The notes beneath the pieces were generated by a model that worked only from the letters and a program-made list of their open reading frames with translations, had not been told where the DNA came from and searched no databases. From contig DATGXG010000002.1 of the NCBI GenBank assembly GCA_035299085.1, positions 1 to 64,000 on the forward strand: a DNA stretch of 64,000 nucleotides. Direction: 5' to 3'. The position numbers were made by a program, and so were the translations under genes. This document shows positions 9,605 to 17,637 of this stretch, piece after piece. Every line of letters starts with the position of its first letter. Within the stretch, counting starts at the first letter, position 1. The stretch comes from Bacteroidales bacterium. GTDB taxonomy: Bacteria; Bacteroidota; Bacteroidia; Bacteroidales; UBA10428.

Positions 9605-10486
9605 ATGAAAAATCAGCAGAGGGCCTATGGATATGCCCTTATCACCGTTCTTTTCTGGTCAACCGTTGCCACGGCATTCAAAATATCCCTCCGCAACTTC
9701 AACAATGTGCAATTACTGGCCGTAGCCAACCTTATATCTTTCATTGTCTTCCTTGCCATGCTTGCCGGAAGCCGGCGTTTATTCCTGCTTCGTGAACTCA
9801 GGCCCAGGGATTATGCCCTTTCCGCAGCACAGGGATTGCTGAATCCATTCGGGTATTACCTGATCATTTTTAAATCATACAGCCTTCTTCCGGCCCAGGT
9901 AGCGCAACCTGCAAACTTCATATGGCCGCTTGTTCTCATGCTCCTTTCCGTTCCTTTGCTGAAACAGCCTCTCAAATTAACCGGAATACTCGGATTGGTC
10001 ATCAGCTTTGCCGGTGTATTTGTTCTGGCAACCCAGGGACATTTCAGCGACTTTAAAATAGTCGAGCCCCTCGGAATAACGCTTGCCATGTTTACTTCGG
10101 TGATATGGTCGCTTTTCTGGATCATAAACGTGAAAGATACAAGGGATGATCTTCTGAAACTCTTTTTAAGCTTTGGATTTTCTCTTATTTATGTGGCAAT
10201 TCTGCTTGCATTCCGCGACGATAAATGGCCATCCTTCTCAGGATCATGGATAGCCGCTGTGTACGTAGGTTTGTTTGAAATGGGAATCGCCTTTGTCTTA
10301 TGGCTGAAAGCGCTAAAATTATCGGATTCTGCCGGGAAAGTGGCCAATCTCATTTATCTTACCCCATTCCTTTCTCTTATTGCTATACACTTTGTGCTTG
10401 GTGAAAAATTGTTTTCTACATCGGTTATCGGGTTATGCCTGATAATTGCAGGAATAATGACCGGCAGAATTAAAAATAAATCCTGA
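9605..10486 (+). CDS. EamA/DMT-family transporter
   Basis: A 293-residue, very hydrophobic protein with about ten predicted membrane helices in two EamA repeats (about 8-140 and 150-288). It belongs to the drug/metabolite transporter superfamily, which includes exporters of amino acids and related small molecules. Recognisable features are the N-terminal YALITVLFWSTVATAFK and the repeat-end pattern GLVISFAGVFVLATQG. The substrate cannot be inferred. It is probably co-transcribed with the preceding lipoprotein gene. Confidence 0.88.
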   Translation: MKNQQRAYGYALITVLFWSTVATAFKISLRNFNNVQLLAVANLISFIVFLAMLAGSRRLFLLRELRPRDYALSAAQGLLNPFGYYLIIFKSYSLLPAQVAQPANFIWPLVLMLLSVPLLKQPLKLTGILGLVISFAGVFVLATQGHFSDFKIVEPLGITLAMFTSVIWSLFWIINVKDTRDDLLKLFLSFGFSLIYVAILLAFRDDKWPSFSGSWIAAVYVGLFEMGIAFVLWLKALKLSDSAGKVANLIYLTPFLSLIAIHFVLGEKLFSTSVIGLCLIIAGIMTGRIKNKS

Positions 10487-10541
10487 AAGACTTTTTTAGA
10501 CTTTTTCTGTTTACTTTGTATAAGATTCAAATAGTTAAGTT

Positions 10542-11816
10542 ATGAAAACATTCAAATCGCTTATCTTTCTGTTTATTCTCAGCAGCGTGATCTTTTCCTG
10601 CAATAAGGATAAGAACGACAATGCACATGTTGAATACGTAAATAGCCAGATTTATGACATGATGAAACAGGTATATCTGTGGAACGACTATATACCGTAC
10701 AATTTAGATCCGGCTGATTATTCCACCCCTGCCAAATTCATGGAAGCCCTCCGGTATAAACAATATGATCACTGGAGCACTGTTCTTACCGAAGAAGAAT
10801 ATAATTCATATTTTACCGAAGGCCAGATGATCGGCCATGGATTTATGGTAGGCCTTGACGCGGATAATAATTTCAGGATAGCATTTGTTTACAACAACAC
10901 CCAGGCCCAGCAGGAAGGAGTCAGAAGGGGATGGATCCTTTCAAAGGTAAACAACAAGACGGTGACCGTTGACAATTTCTCCACCCTTTTTGGTGCTGAT
11001 AAAGTTGGCGTAACCAATAACTTTACCTTCATTGACAACGGCGGACAACAGGTTACCTTAAGCCTGGCAAAGGAGGAAATTAACCTTACACCGGTTTTGC
11101 ATTCTGAGGTGATTAACAGGAGTGGTAAAAAAATAGGGTACATCGTTTTCCAGGATTTTATTGAAACTGCCAATCAAGAGCTTGATACGGCTTTCACCAC
11201 TTTTAAAAATGCAGGTATCGATGAATTGGTTGTGGATATGCGGTATAATGGCGGAGGAGCAGTTACTGTTGCCGAACACCTTGCCGGATGGCTTATCGGA
11301 AAAAATGAAGGCGGTCAGCCTTTCATTTATTATGAACACAATGCGATCCTGAGCAAAGCACCTTATAGCATGGACACTATGTATACCGTTCCGGCAAAAG
11401 CGGACGGACTGGATATGAGCCGGATTTTCTTTATCGGTACTTCAAATACGGCATCAGCCAGCGAGCTGATCATTAACGGTGTTAAACCATTTATTACTAC
11501 CGTCCTTGCCGGCAGTCCAACTCACGGGAAACCGGTGGGAATGTACGCGATTCCGATTGAAGATTATTTTACCCTGCCGGTTTGCTTTAAGTATAGCAAT
11601 AAGAACCACGAGGGTAATTTTTATAACGGGTTAACCCCTGACCTTCCGGCTGATGATGATATAACGAAAGACTGGGGTAACCCGGAAGAAACATCGCTGA
11701 AGGCCATTCTTGACTATATTGATAACGGAACGGCAAAGTCAACGAAATCAACAGGCTTTGGACCGAGAATACTTGAAAGCCATAAACCGCTGGGCCAGTT
11801 CCTGAGAGCTATATAA
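10542..11816 (+). CDS. S41-family peptidase, lipoprotein
   Basis: A tail-specific-protease-like serine peptidase. Lipobox VIFSC places Cys20 as the lipidation site. A helical N-terminal region (about 30-95) is followed by a degenerate PDZ-like region (100-175) and the S41 core (190-390). Catalytic Ser305 lies in NTASASE and the general-base Lys330 in PTHGKPVG, so the Ser-Lys dyad is intact. The domain order matches the Bacteroidota S41 lipoproteins of about 420-480 residues, which are distinct from the housekeeping Ctp at 14369-15970. It probably processes envelope proteins on the periplasmic face. The ruvC start lies seven bases downstream. Confidence 0.9.
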   Translation: MKTFKSLIFLFILSSVIFSCNKDKNDNAHVEYVNSQIYDMMKQVYLWNDYIPYNLDPADYSTPAKFMEALRYKQYDHWSTVLTEEEYNSYFTEGQMIGHGFMVGLDADNNFRIAFVYNNTQAQQEGVRRGWILSKVNNKTVTVDNFSTLFGADKVGVTNNFTFIDNGGQQVTLSLAKEEINLTPVLHSEVINRSGKKIGYIVFQDFIETANQELDTAFTTFKNAGIDELVVDMRYNGGGAVTVAEHLAGWLIGKNEGGQPFIYYEHNAILSKAPYSMDTMYTVPAKADGLDMSRIFFIGTSNTASASELIINGVKPFITTVLAGSPTHGKPVGMYAIPIEDYFTLPVCFKYSNKNHEGNFYNGLTPDLPADDDITKDWGNPEETSLKAILDYIDNGTAKSTKSTGFGPRILESHKPLGQFLRAI

Positions 11817-11823
11817 TTTTCAC

Positions 11824-12369
11824 ATGATTATACTGGGTATTGATCCGGGCAGCACCATAATGGGATATGGTGTGATCCGTATTGAACGCAATCAGCCGGA
11901 TCTTCTTCTGATGGGAACTCTCGATCAGAGAAAGGTTTGCGATCATTACGAAAAAATTGCCCGTATTTTTGATCGTACCGTTCAGCTCATTAAGGAATAC
12001 AAGCCCGAAGCTATGGCGATTGAATCGCCATTTTACGGGAATAACGTACAGTCGATGCTGAAACTTGGCCGTGCCCAGGGCGCAGCTATTTCAGCCGCGC
12101 TTCACCACAATGTAGCTGTATTTGAATATGCCCCGCGAAAGATCAAACAGTCAATTACCGGCCATGGGGAAGCTTCAAAAGAACAAATTGCCAACCTGCT
12201 GCAGTTTATACTGAAAACAAAATTGCAGCCGGATAGCCTGGATGCTACGGATGCTGTGGCTGCCGCATTATGCCATCATTACGAGATGTGCAACCCGGTA
12301 AAAGCCTCCGGCTCTAAAAATTGGGAAGATTTTATTAAGAATAACCCGGGAAGGATCAGCGGTAGATGA
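11824..12369 (+). CDS. ruvC: Crossover junction endodeoxyribonuclease RuvC
   Basis: Holliday-junction resolvase working with RuvAB. The RNase-H-like fold is recognisable, with acidic catalytic residues D7 (GIDPGS), E67 (AIESP), D140 and D143 (DATDAVAAAL). The 181-residue length is normal for the family. It follows the S41 peptidase gene closely. Transcription probably ends at the palindrome just after the stop codon. Confidence 0.97.
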   Translation: MIILGIDPGSTIMGYGVIRIERNQPDLLLMGTLDQRKVCDHYEKIARIFDRTVQLIKEYKPEAMAIESPFYGNNVQSMLKLGRAQGAAISAALHHNVAVFEYAPRKIKQSITGHGEASKEQIANLLQFILKTKLQPDSLDATDAVAAALCHHYEMCNPVKASGSKNWEDFIKNNPGRISGR

Positions 12370-12370
12370 G

Positions 12371-12396
12371 TAGAGACGCAAAATTTTGCGTCTCTA
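12371..12396. repeat. 26-bp perfect palindrome between ruvC and the HIT gene
   Basis: TAGAGACGC, eight central bases (AAAATTTT), then GCGTCTCTA form a perfect inverted repeat. It lies between two convergent genes and can act as a bidirectional terminator. A second copy with the same nine-base arms but a different centre occurs at 22172-22197, also between convergent genes, so this is a dispersed element rather than a unique hairpin. Confidence 0.85.
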
Positions 12397-12410
12397 TCAA
12401 TTATAAAAAA

Positions 12411-12803
12411 TCACAACGCCGATTTAATCTTTTCAGCAATCGCGCTAAACTGTTCCGGCGTGAGCTTCAGCTTGGGCCTGCTGAACTCCGTATCATGAAT
12501 ATTATTGATAGGAATGAGATGAATATGGGCATGCGGAACCTCGAGGCCAATGACAGCCACCCCTACTCTTTTGCAGGGAATGACCTTATCAATGGCTGTA
12601 GCAATCTTTTTTGCAAATACCATCATACCGGCCAACAAATTATCTTCCAGGTCAAACAGGTAATCCGTTTCCTGTTTGGGAATAACAAGAGTATGCCCTT
12701 CTGCAAGCGGGTTTATATCCAGGAAAGCATAATACCTGTCGTCTTCGGCAATCTTATAGGAAGGAATTTCTCCATTTACAATGCGCGAAAAGATTGTAGC
12801 CAT
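12411..12803 (-). CDS. HIT-family hydrolase
   Basis: A 130-residue histidine-triad protein; relatives hydrolyse nucleoside phosphoramidates, dinucleotides or AMP conjugates. The triad is H91-A-H93-I-H95 (PHAHIHLIPIN). The N-terminal CIFCKI zinc motif of some HIT proteins is replaced by MATIFSRIVNGEIPSYKI, as in many bacterial members. It is the last gene of the minus-strand group containing greA, nine bases upstream. Confidence 0.95.
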   Translation of the reverse strand: MATIFSRIVNGEIPSYKIAEDDRYYAFLDINPLAEGHTLVIPKQETDYLFDLEDNLLAGMMVFAKKIATAIDKVIPCKRVGVAVIGLEVPHAHIHLIPINNIHDTEFSRPKLKLTPEQFSAIAEKIKSAL

Positions 12804-12812
12804 AGCAAAAAA

Positions 12813-13286
12813 TTATCGGAGGATTTCGATTATCTCAAAAGGAATGACTCCCGAAGGCACCCTGATCTCAACATGGTCGCCCACCTTTTTACCAATAAGT
12901 CCCCGCGCAATAGGCGTACTTACGGCAATTTTCCCCTGCTTAAGGTCGGCCTCAGTGTCGGACACAATAGTGTACTTCATCGTAGTATTATTCGTAGTGT
13001 TACGAATTTTTATTGTGTTCAGTATCTGAATTCGTTCAGTATCAAGCTTTGAACCGTCGATGACCCTTGAATTGGCAATGGCATCCTTAAGCTTTGAAAT
13101 TTTCATCTCAAGCATGCCCTGTGCTTCTTTGGCTGCTTCATATTCTGCATTTTCCGACAGATCGCCCTTATCCCTGGCTTCAGCAATCTGCTTGGATATG
13201 GATGGTCTTTCAATACTTACAAGATGATCCAGTTCATCTTTCAATTTTTGCAGACCTTCTTCTGTGATATATGAAACTTTTGTCAT
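12813..13286 (-). CDS. greA: Transcription elongation factor GreA
   Basis: Rescues backtracked RNA polymerase by stimulating transcript cleavage. The N-terminal coiled coil (residues 1-75) carries the acidic tip in EARDKGDLSENAEYEAAKE, and the C-terminal FKBP-like domain (80-157) ends in the usual short strands. The length (157 aa) is typical. The start has an unusually strong Shine-Dalgarno site for this phylum: AAGGAGGACTGATT precedes the ATG. An intrinsic terminator (13317-13349) separates it from the upstream gene, so it should have its own promoter. Confidence 0.97.
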   Translation of the reverse strand: MTKVSYITEEGLQKLKDELDHLVSIERPSISKQIAEARDKGDLSENAEYEAAKEAQGMLEMKISKLKDAIANSRVIDGSKLDTERIQILNTIKIRNTTNNTTMKYTIVSDTEADLKQGKIAVSTPIARGLIGKKVGDHVEIRVPSGVIPFEIIEILR

Positions 13287-13316
13287 AATCAGTCCTCCTT
13301 GTTTGATATAGTCGAT

Positions 13317-13349
13317 AAAAAAAAGAATTCCGAATATTCGGAACTCTTT
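13317..13349 (-). terminator. Intrinsic terminator upstream of greA
   Basis: The 16-bp perfect palindrome TTCCGAATATTCGGAA (13328-13343), extended by five outer pairs after one mismatch, is followed on the minus strand by a run of eight T residues (complement of 13317-13324). It ends transcription coming from the gene at 13433-14029 and insulates greA. Confidence 0.82.
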
Positions 13350-13432
13350 AAAATCTTGATTTTTAATTAAATAATTTAATTTTCTATAGAAATACTATTT
13401 TGATCTTGATTGTAAGAAGTAGACCAAATTAG

Positions 13433-14029
13433 TTAAAATTCCCTTCTTTTCAAAATTTCTGAATAGATAATAGCTTTTCTGCCATCAAAAAATTCCTTGT
13501 TTTTATTCCTGATGGCCCGGGCTTCTTCTTCGGCTTCAACCGACACAATTTCAGAGCTTGAGATGTCCTCGCCCAGACTGCCGTCGTATTGCAGTTCCTT
13601 TCTTAACGAGTTATACCGGGCAATCATTTTCTGGATGTCCGACTGCCCTTCTTCAAATGTCTCCACATCAGAAACAGGTGTATCAACCGGTTTACTTTCG
13701 GCGCTCATTTTAAGTCCCGCAAGCTCTTCTGAAGCCTCCCTGCTGTCAACCTGCATTCCGCCTTCTTCAACTGAAGGTCCGTCTTCAACGCTTTCATAGT
13801 CACGCGACTTTGCAGGTTTGGGTATGTCAAATAACTCCATTAACGGTCCGAGTTCAGGCCCGAAATCCTTTGCAGGATCCGCAGGAAATGAACGAGGCAC
13901 CTGGCCGGGCCGGGGCTTCGGTGGCTGCTGTTGTTGCTGATTGCTGTTCTTTTTCTTGTAAGCGCTCGCAATCACTCCAACCAAAGCAAGAACCAGATAA
14001 ATAATTACCGATGTAAGATCGTCACCCAT
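13433..14029 (-). CDS. Membrane-anchored acidic protein of unknown function
   Basis: Residues 6-24 form a single membrane segment (TSVIIYLVLALVGVIASAY), then a short Lys patch and a Gln/Pro-rich stretch. The remaining about 150 residues are low in hydrophobicity and rich in Glu, Ser and Asp, so they are probably disordered. A final helical segment (EFFDGRKAIIYSEILKRREF) closes the protein. I recognise no family. It is the last gene of the unit deaminase, ctp, 14061-14366 and this gene, and is followed by an intrinsic terminator. Confidence 0.7.
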   Translation of the reverse strand: MGDDLTSVIIYLVLALVGVIASAYKKKNSNQQQQQPPKPRPGQVPRSFPADPAKDFGPELGPLMELFDIPKPAKSRDYESVEDGPSVEEGGMQVDSREASEELAGLKMSAESKPVDTPVSDVETFEEGQSDIQKMIARYNSLRKELQYDGSLGEDISSSEIVSVEAEEEARAIRNKNKEFFDGRKAIIYSEILKRREF

Positions 14030-14060
14030 GTCCTATATTTAAACAAAGTTAACAATAAAA

Positions 14061-14366
14061 TTACCTTTTTCCCGGGCGTTTTTTCCTGAAAATTCTCTCG
14101 AAAAATCCCGGGTCATTCTGCCGGTTATAGGCTTCCGCCCTTTTATCAGCTGCATCCATCCTTTTTTTGGTGTCATCGGTCTGGATTTCCCTGCGATGTT
14201 TTATTGTTTTTTTACGAGCTTTAGCATATGCTTTTTTATACGAACGCTCGACTTTTTCCTTCTTTTTCTGGTTTTCACTTTGTTTTGCCTGCTGTGAATA
14301 AGAAGTAGCGGTCACAAGCAATGCAACAAGAAAAAACCCTGCTATCTTCTTTAAAGAACTTTTCAT
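14061..14366 (-). CDS. Small exported, highly basic protein
   Basis: Residues 1-24 form a Sec signal peptide (FFLVALLVTATSYSQ). The mature part of about 76 residues is dominated by Lys and Arg, with clustered basic runs, and ends RIFRKKRPGKR. No domain is recognisable. Such proteins could bind nucleic acid, lipopolysaccharide or acidic envelope polymers, but this is a guess from charge alone. It starts two bases after the stop of the ctp gene, so the two are tightly linked. Confidence 0.7.
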   Translation of the reverse strand: MKSSLKKIAGFFLVALLVTATSYSQQAKQSENQKKKEKVERSYKKAYAKARKKTIKHRREIQTDDTKKRMDAADKRAEAYNRQNDPGFFERIFRKKRPGKR

Positions 14367-14368
14367 TT

Positions 14369-15970
14369 TCAGTTTGCTTCCGATAACACATCAACCGTCT
14401 TTAAAAGAGTTTTATCAATGTCCTGGATGATCGGGAAAAATCCGTCATTGTCAAGGAAATTGCGTGCAATATAGGCGTATAACTGCACTTTTAAGATGTC
14501 CTCAGATGTACGGATATCTCTGGGGACTTCTTTCACTCCTTCTTTTGACGCAAAAGCGACAAATTTCCTGAGGACGTTCTCTTTATTCAGTGCCTTTACA
14601 AAATCTTCCGGAGTGGTAAGTTTTGAAAGACTCGCCCTGTTTTCATCGGCATATTTCAACGAATACCTGTAAATCAATCCTTTGTTTCTCACATTCACAA
14701 AATAAGCAGATATACCAAGAGTATCCAGGGGGACAAAAATATCGGGCATAATACCGCCTCCGCCATAAACTGTTCTTCCTCCTGCAGTTGTATACTTAAG
14801 CGAATCGTTGAATTTATTGCTGTCAGCGTTTTCCATTTCGCCGTTTAGATACCTTGTATTCAATTCCCCGTAATATTCCTGCAGATTATGGTTATAGGGT
14901 CTTTGAATGCTTCGGCCGCTTGGTGTATAATACCTGGCAATCGTTAGTCTTAAAGCGGATCCGTCGAATAACGGGATTTGTTCCTGTACAAGGCCCTTAC
15001 CGAAAGACCGGCGACCGACAATAGTACCCCTGTCATTATCCTGAATGGCGCCTGCGAGGATCTCGCTGGCTGAAGCTGAGCCCTCATCAATCATAACGGC
15101 AAGTTTGAGGTCATTGCACAAACCTCCCGGGGTGCTCAGGTATTCCTGTTTGTTCCTTGCCTTTCCCTGGGTATAAACAATCATTTCATTTCCTTTCAGG
15201 AACTGGTCGGCAATAAATATGGCAGCGGTCATAAAACCTCCCCCGTTTTCCCTCAAATCAAGGATAAGCTTTTTAAGGCCCTGCGTTCTGAGTTTGTTTA
15301 TAGCAGAAACGAACTCCTGGTCGGTTGTAGCGGAAAACTTGTTGAGTTTGATATATCCGATATCATTTTTTATCATGTAGGCCACATCAACACTGTAAAG
15401 GGGAATGTTGTCGCGTAATATGTCAAAACCAATAAGATCATTAACCGTACGGCGGCTGATATCAACATGAACGGAGGTTCCACGCGGACCCCGTAATTTG
15501 CTTACAATGCTGTCGCTGGGAATATTCTGACCGGCAACTATTTTTCCGTTCACTTTTATAATACGGTCGCCGGCAAGTATGCCAACCTTTTGTGATGGCC
15601 CGTTAGCGACTGTCTGAATCACAACAAGAGTGTCATTCAGCATATTAAACTGAATGCCGATTCCGCTGAAATTCCCTTCAAGAGGTTCATTCACCTTCTG
15701 CAACTCCACAGCCGGAATATATTGTGAATGAGGATCAAGATCTTCGAGAATCCTGGGAAGAGCATGTTCTATCAGGTCGTTTTTAGAAACGTCATCCACG
15801 TACTCATTTTCGATATAGTTGATCACATTGTCGAGCTTATTGGCTTTGGGAATAATAATGAATTTATTTTCAGTATTATTGCCGCTGTAATACCGTCCGA
15901 GCAGAATTCCTGCAACCAGCGAAAGTGCTATGATGATGGGCAGATAAACTGATGCGCTTCTGAATTTCAT
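14369..15970 (-). CDS. Carboxy-terminal processing protease (S41, CtpA-like)
   Basis: A periplasmic serine protease trimming C-termini. Seen: an N-terminal membrane anchor (residues 7-26), a helical region with LEDLDPHSQYIP (about 75-85), a PDZ domain (95-175), and the S41 core with catalytic Ser300 in EGSASASE and Lys325 in RRSFGKGLVQ. A C-terminal extension of about 120 residues is rich in charged helices. The length (533 aa) fits Bacteroidota CtpA-type enzymes. It lies 11 bases downstream of the dCMP deaminase gene, an adjacency I recall from several Bacteroidota genomes. Confidence 0.94.
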   Translation of the reverse strand: MKFRSASVYLPIIIALSLVAGILLGRYYSGNNTENKFIIIPKANKLDNVINYIENEYVDDVSKNDLIEHALPRILEDLDPHSQYIPAVELQKVNEPLEGNFSGIGIQFNMLNDTLVVIQTVANGPSQKVGILAGDRIIKVNGKIVAGQNIPSDSIVSKLRGPRGTSVHVDISRRTVNDLIGFDILRDNIPLYSVDVAYMIKNDIGYIKLNKFSATTDQEFVSAINKLRTQGLKKLILDLRENGGGFMTAAIFIADQFLKGNEMIVYTQGKARNKQEYLSTPGGLCNDLKLAVMIDEGSASASEILAGAIQDNDRGTIVGRRSFGKGLVQEQIPLFDGSALRLTIARYYTPSGRSIQRPYNHNLQEYYGELNTRYLNGEMENADSNKFNDSLKYTTAGGRTVYGGGGIMPDIFVPLDTLGISAYFVNVRNKGLIYRYSLKYADENRASLSKLTTPEDFVKALNKENVLRKFVAFASKEGVKEVPRDIRTSEDILKVQLYAYIARNFLDNDGFFPIIQDIDKTLLKTVDVLSEAN

Positions 15971-15981
15971 TTAAAAAATTT

Positions 15982-16428
15982 TTAAAACTCAATATAAACT
16001 ACTTCAATACCAGCTTTTTCAAGCAGCTGAATGCCATCCGGTGTATGATAGCTGTCGCAATACACAACCCTCCTGATACCGGCTTGTATGATAAGCTTTG
16101 CACATTCCATACAGGGAGAAGTAGTAATGTATAATGTTGCGCCATCGCTGCTGTTATTTGACTTGGCAACTTTTGTAATTGCATTCGCTTCGGCATGAAG
16201 AACATACGGTTTGGTTTTATTGTTCTCATCCTCGCAAACATTTTCAAAACCGGCAGGAGTTCCGTTAAAACCATCTGAAATAATCATCCGCTCCTTAACA
16301 ATAAGAGCGCCTACCTGCCTGCGTTTGCAATATGAATTCTTAGCCCAGATGCGGGCCATTTCAAGATATCGCTGGTCAAATAATAATTGCTTATCCCCGT
16401 AGGGATGAACGGCATCATATTTCTTCAT
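15982..16428 (-). CDS. Deoxycytidylate (dCMP) deaminase family protein
   Basis: A zinc-dependent cytidine-deaminase-fold enzyme that probably converts dCMP to dUMP for dTMP synthesis. Zinc ligands and the proton shuttle are H78-A-E80 (VLHAEANAI) and C106/C109 (TSPCMECA). The frame is open to 16512, but I place the start at 16428 (MKKYDAVHPYG). A TATATTTG promoter box on the minus strand (16469-16476) sits inside the longer version, and 148 residues fits the family. It is the first gene of the deaminase-ctp unit. Confidence 0.92.
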   Translation of the reverse strand: MKKYDAVHPYGDKQLLFDQRYLEMARIWAKNSYCKRRQVGALIVKERMIISDGFNGTPAGFENVCEDENNKTKPYVLHAEANAITKVAKSNNSSDGATLYITTSPCMECAKLIIQAGIRRVVYCDSYHTPDGIQLLEKAGIEVVYIEF

Positions 16429-16468
16429 GTATGGTGGAAATTGGCACAAACCTTCAAACAACGGAAGA

Positions 16469-16476
16469 CAAATATA
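16469..16476 (-). promoter_or_regulatory. Promoter -7 box for the deaminase-ctp unit
   Basis: TATATTTG on the minus strand, about 40 bases before the ATG at 16428. It decides the deaminase start because the longer reading frame would begin upstream of the transcript. No clear -33 TTTG is present. Confidence 0.55.
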
Positions 16477-16576
16477 ATACATATTTGGTTGTGGCGGAGG
16501 GCTATAACTCATTTAATACTCTTATGCAGCGTAACCGATTTTGTTTCGTTATTAATTAAAACGAAATCATCCTGAT

Positions 16577-17308
16577 ATGAAAAATTCAATAACTCAGAAA
16601 GCAGGCCTGGTTACCCTGGCAACCGGTTGCCTCATCATGTTATCATGTGTTACCAATGTACTTACCGGGCAGACGGTTAAGGAAACCCGTGATGTAGGTA
16701 GTTTTACCGGCGTTACACTCGCTTTTTCAGGCAATGTGTATATCACACAGGGAAGTCCGGCCAAAGTTGTAATTGAAGCCGACCAGAATACGATGGATAA
16801 GATAGAAACTGAAATCCACGGGTCAAACCTGGTTCTTAAAACGCGTGACGGATACTGGCGTAACCTTGGCAAAATCAATGCCTATATTACAATGCCCGAT
16901 GTAAGCAATCTCTCGGTTACCGGATCAGGTGACCTCATTTGTGAGTCGCCATTAAAAACAAATGATGTTGAATTGTTTGTCAGCGGCAGTGGCTCGGTGA
17001 GGATAAGCAGCCTGTCAGGCCGTGAGGTAACTGCTAACATTACAGGTTCAGGCGATATAGTTGTGGCCGGGAATACAGGAGCCGATGGTGAAATGGACGC
17101 CACAATCACCGGATCAGGCAGCATTAAAGCCGAAGGGATTCCGGTAAGCGAGGCTACGGTTCATATTACAGGATCAGGTTCAGCTGCGGTTAATGTAACC
17201 AAGGAACTTGAAACCAGTATAACCGGAAGCGGAAGCGTTAATTACAAGGGCAATCCACTTGTCAACGCCTCAGCTACCGGTTCGGGAAGAACAAGATCAA
17301 TCAATTAG
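16577..17308 (+). CDS. DUF2807 (GIN-domain) putative auto-transporter adhesin head protein
   Basis: Residues 1-31 contain a signal peptide with a possible lipobox (LIMLSC). The mature protein is built from repeated TGSGD/TGSGS turns spaced about 20 residues apart (at least seven), the hallmark of the DUF2807 right-handed beta-helix. The N-terminal strand GSFTGVTLAFSGNVYITQG is typical. Members are secreted or surface-exposed proteins of poorly known function. The gene converges on the cupin gene with a four-base overlap, and its transcript probably ends at the hairpin at 17511-17545. Confidence 0.88.
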   Translation: MKNSITQKAGLVTLATGCLIMLSCVTNVLTGQTVKETRDVGSFTGVTLAFSGNVYITQGSPAKVVIEADQNTMDKIETEIHGSNLVLKTRDGYWRNLGKINAYITMPDVSNLSVTGSGDLICESPLKTNDVELFVSGSGSVRISSLSGREVTANITGSGDIVVAGNTGADGEMDATITGSGSIKAEGIPVSEATVHITGSGSAAVNVTKELETSITGSGSVNYKGNPLVNASATGSGRTRSIN

Positions 17309-17622
17309 TTTCCCCTGATCATTACCAGCATCATCCTGAACTTTTCAACTGCCTTCACGGCGTGAGGAATATTGGCAGGCATAACAATACATTCGCCGGC
17401 TGAAAGCTCGTAATCCTTCCTGTCGATTGTTATTATACCTTTTCCATCGACAACCTGGACAAATGCATCAAACGGTGCACTGTGCTCACTAAGGCTCTGA
17501 CCGGCATCAAAAGCAAACAGGGTAATATTCCCTGTTTGCTTTTTTATTATCATCCGGCTCACCGTTGATTCGGGTGAATATTCAACAGCCGATACAAGTG
17601 AAAATACTTTTGACGTTTCCAT
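17305..17622 (-). CDS. Small cupin-domain protein
   Basis: A 105-residue single-domain cupin. Motif 1 is represented by LSEHSAPFDAFVQVVDGKG and motif 2 by IVMPANIPHAVKA. Metal ligands appear reduced to two histidines and possible acidic residues, so it may be a sensor or isomerase-type cupin rather than a dioxygenase. It begins 15 bases after the hcp stop and is probably co-transcribed with hcp, which suggests a role in nitrosative or redox stress. A strong plus-strand terminator is embedded in its coding sequence. Confidence 0.85.
   Translation of the reverse strand: METSKVFSLVSAVEYSPESTVSRMIIKKQTGNITLFAFDAGQSLSEHSAPFDAFVQVVDGKGIITIDRKDYELSAGECIVMPANIPHAVKAVEKFRMMLVMIRGN
17511..17545 (+). 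terminator. Intrinsic terminator for the DUF2807 gene, inside the cupin gene
   Basis: A perfect 12-bp stem AAGCAAACAGGG (17511-17522) / CCCTGTTTGCTT (17530-17541) encloses a 7-base loop and runs into six T residues (17540-17545) on the plus strand. It lies about 200 bases past the DUF2807 stop, antisense to the cupin codons. Confidence 0.8.
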
Positions 17623-17637
17623 AATGTATATTGTGTT

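Noticed and set aside
12366..13052. Long plus-strand open frame of 228 codons
   Set aside because: Antisense to the HIT and greA genes, which have clear family motifs; the predicted protein has no recognisable domain.
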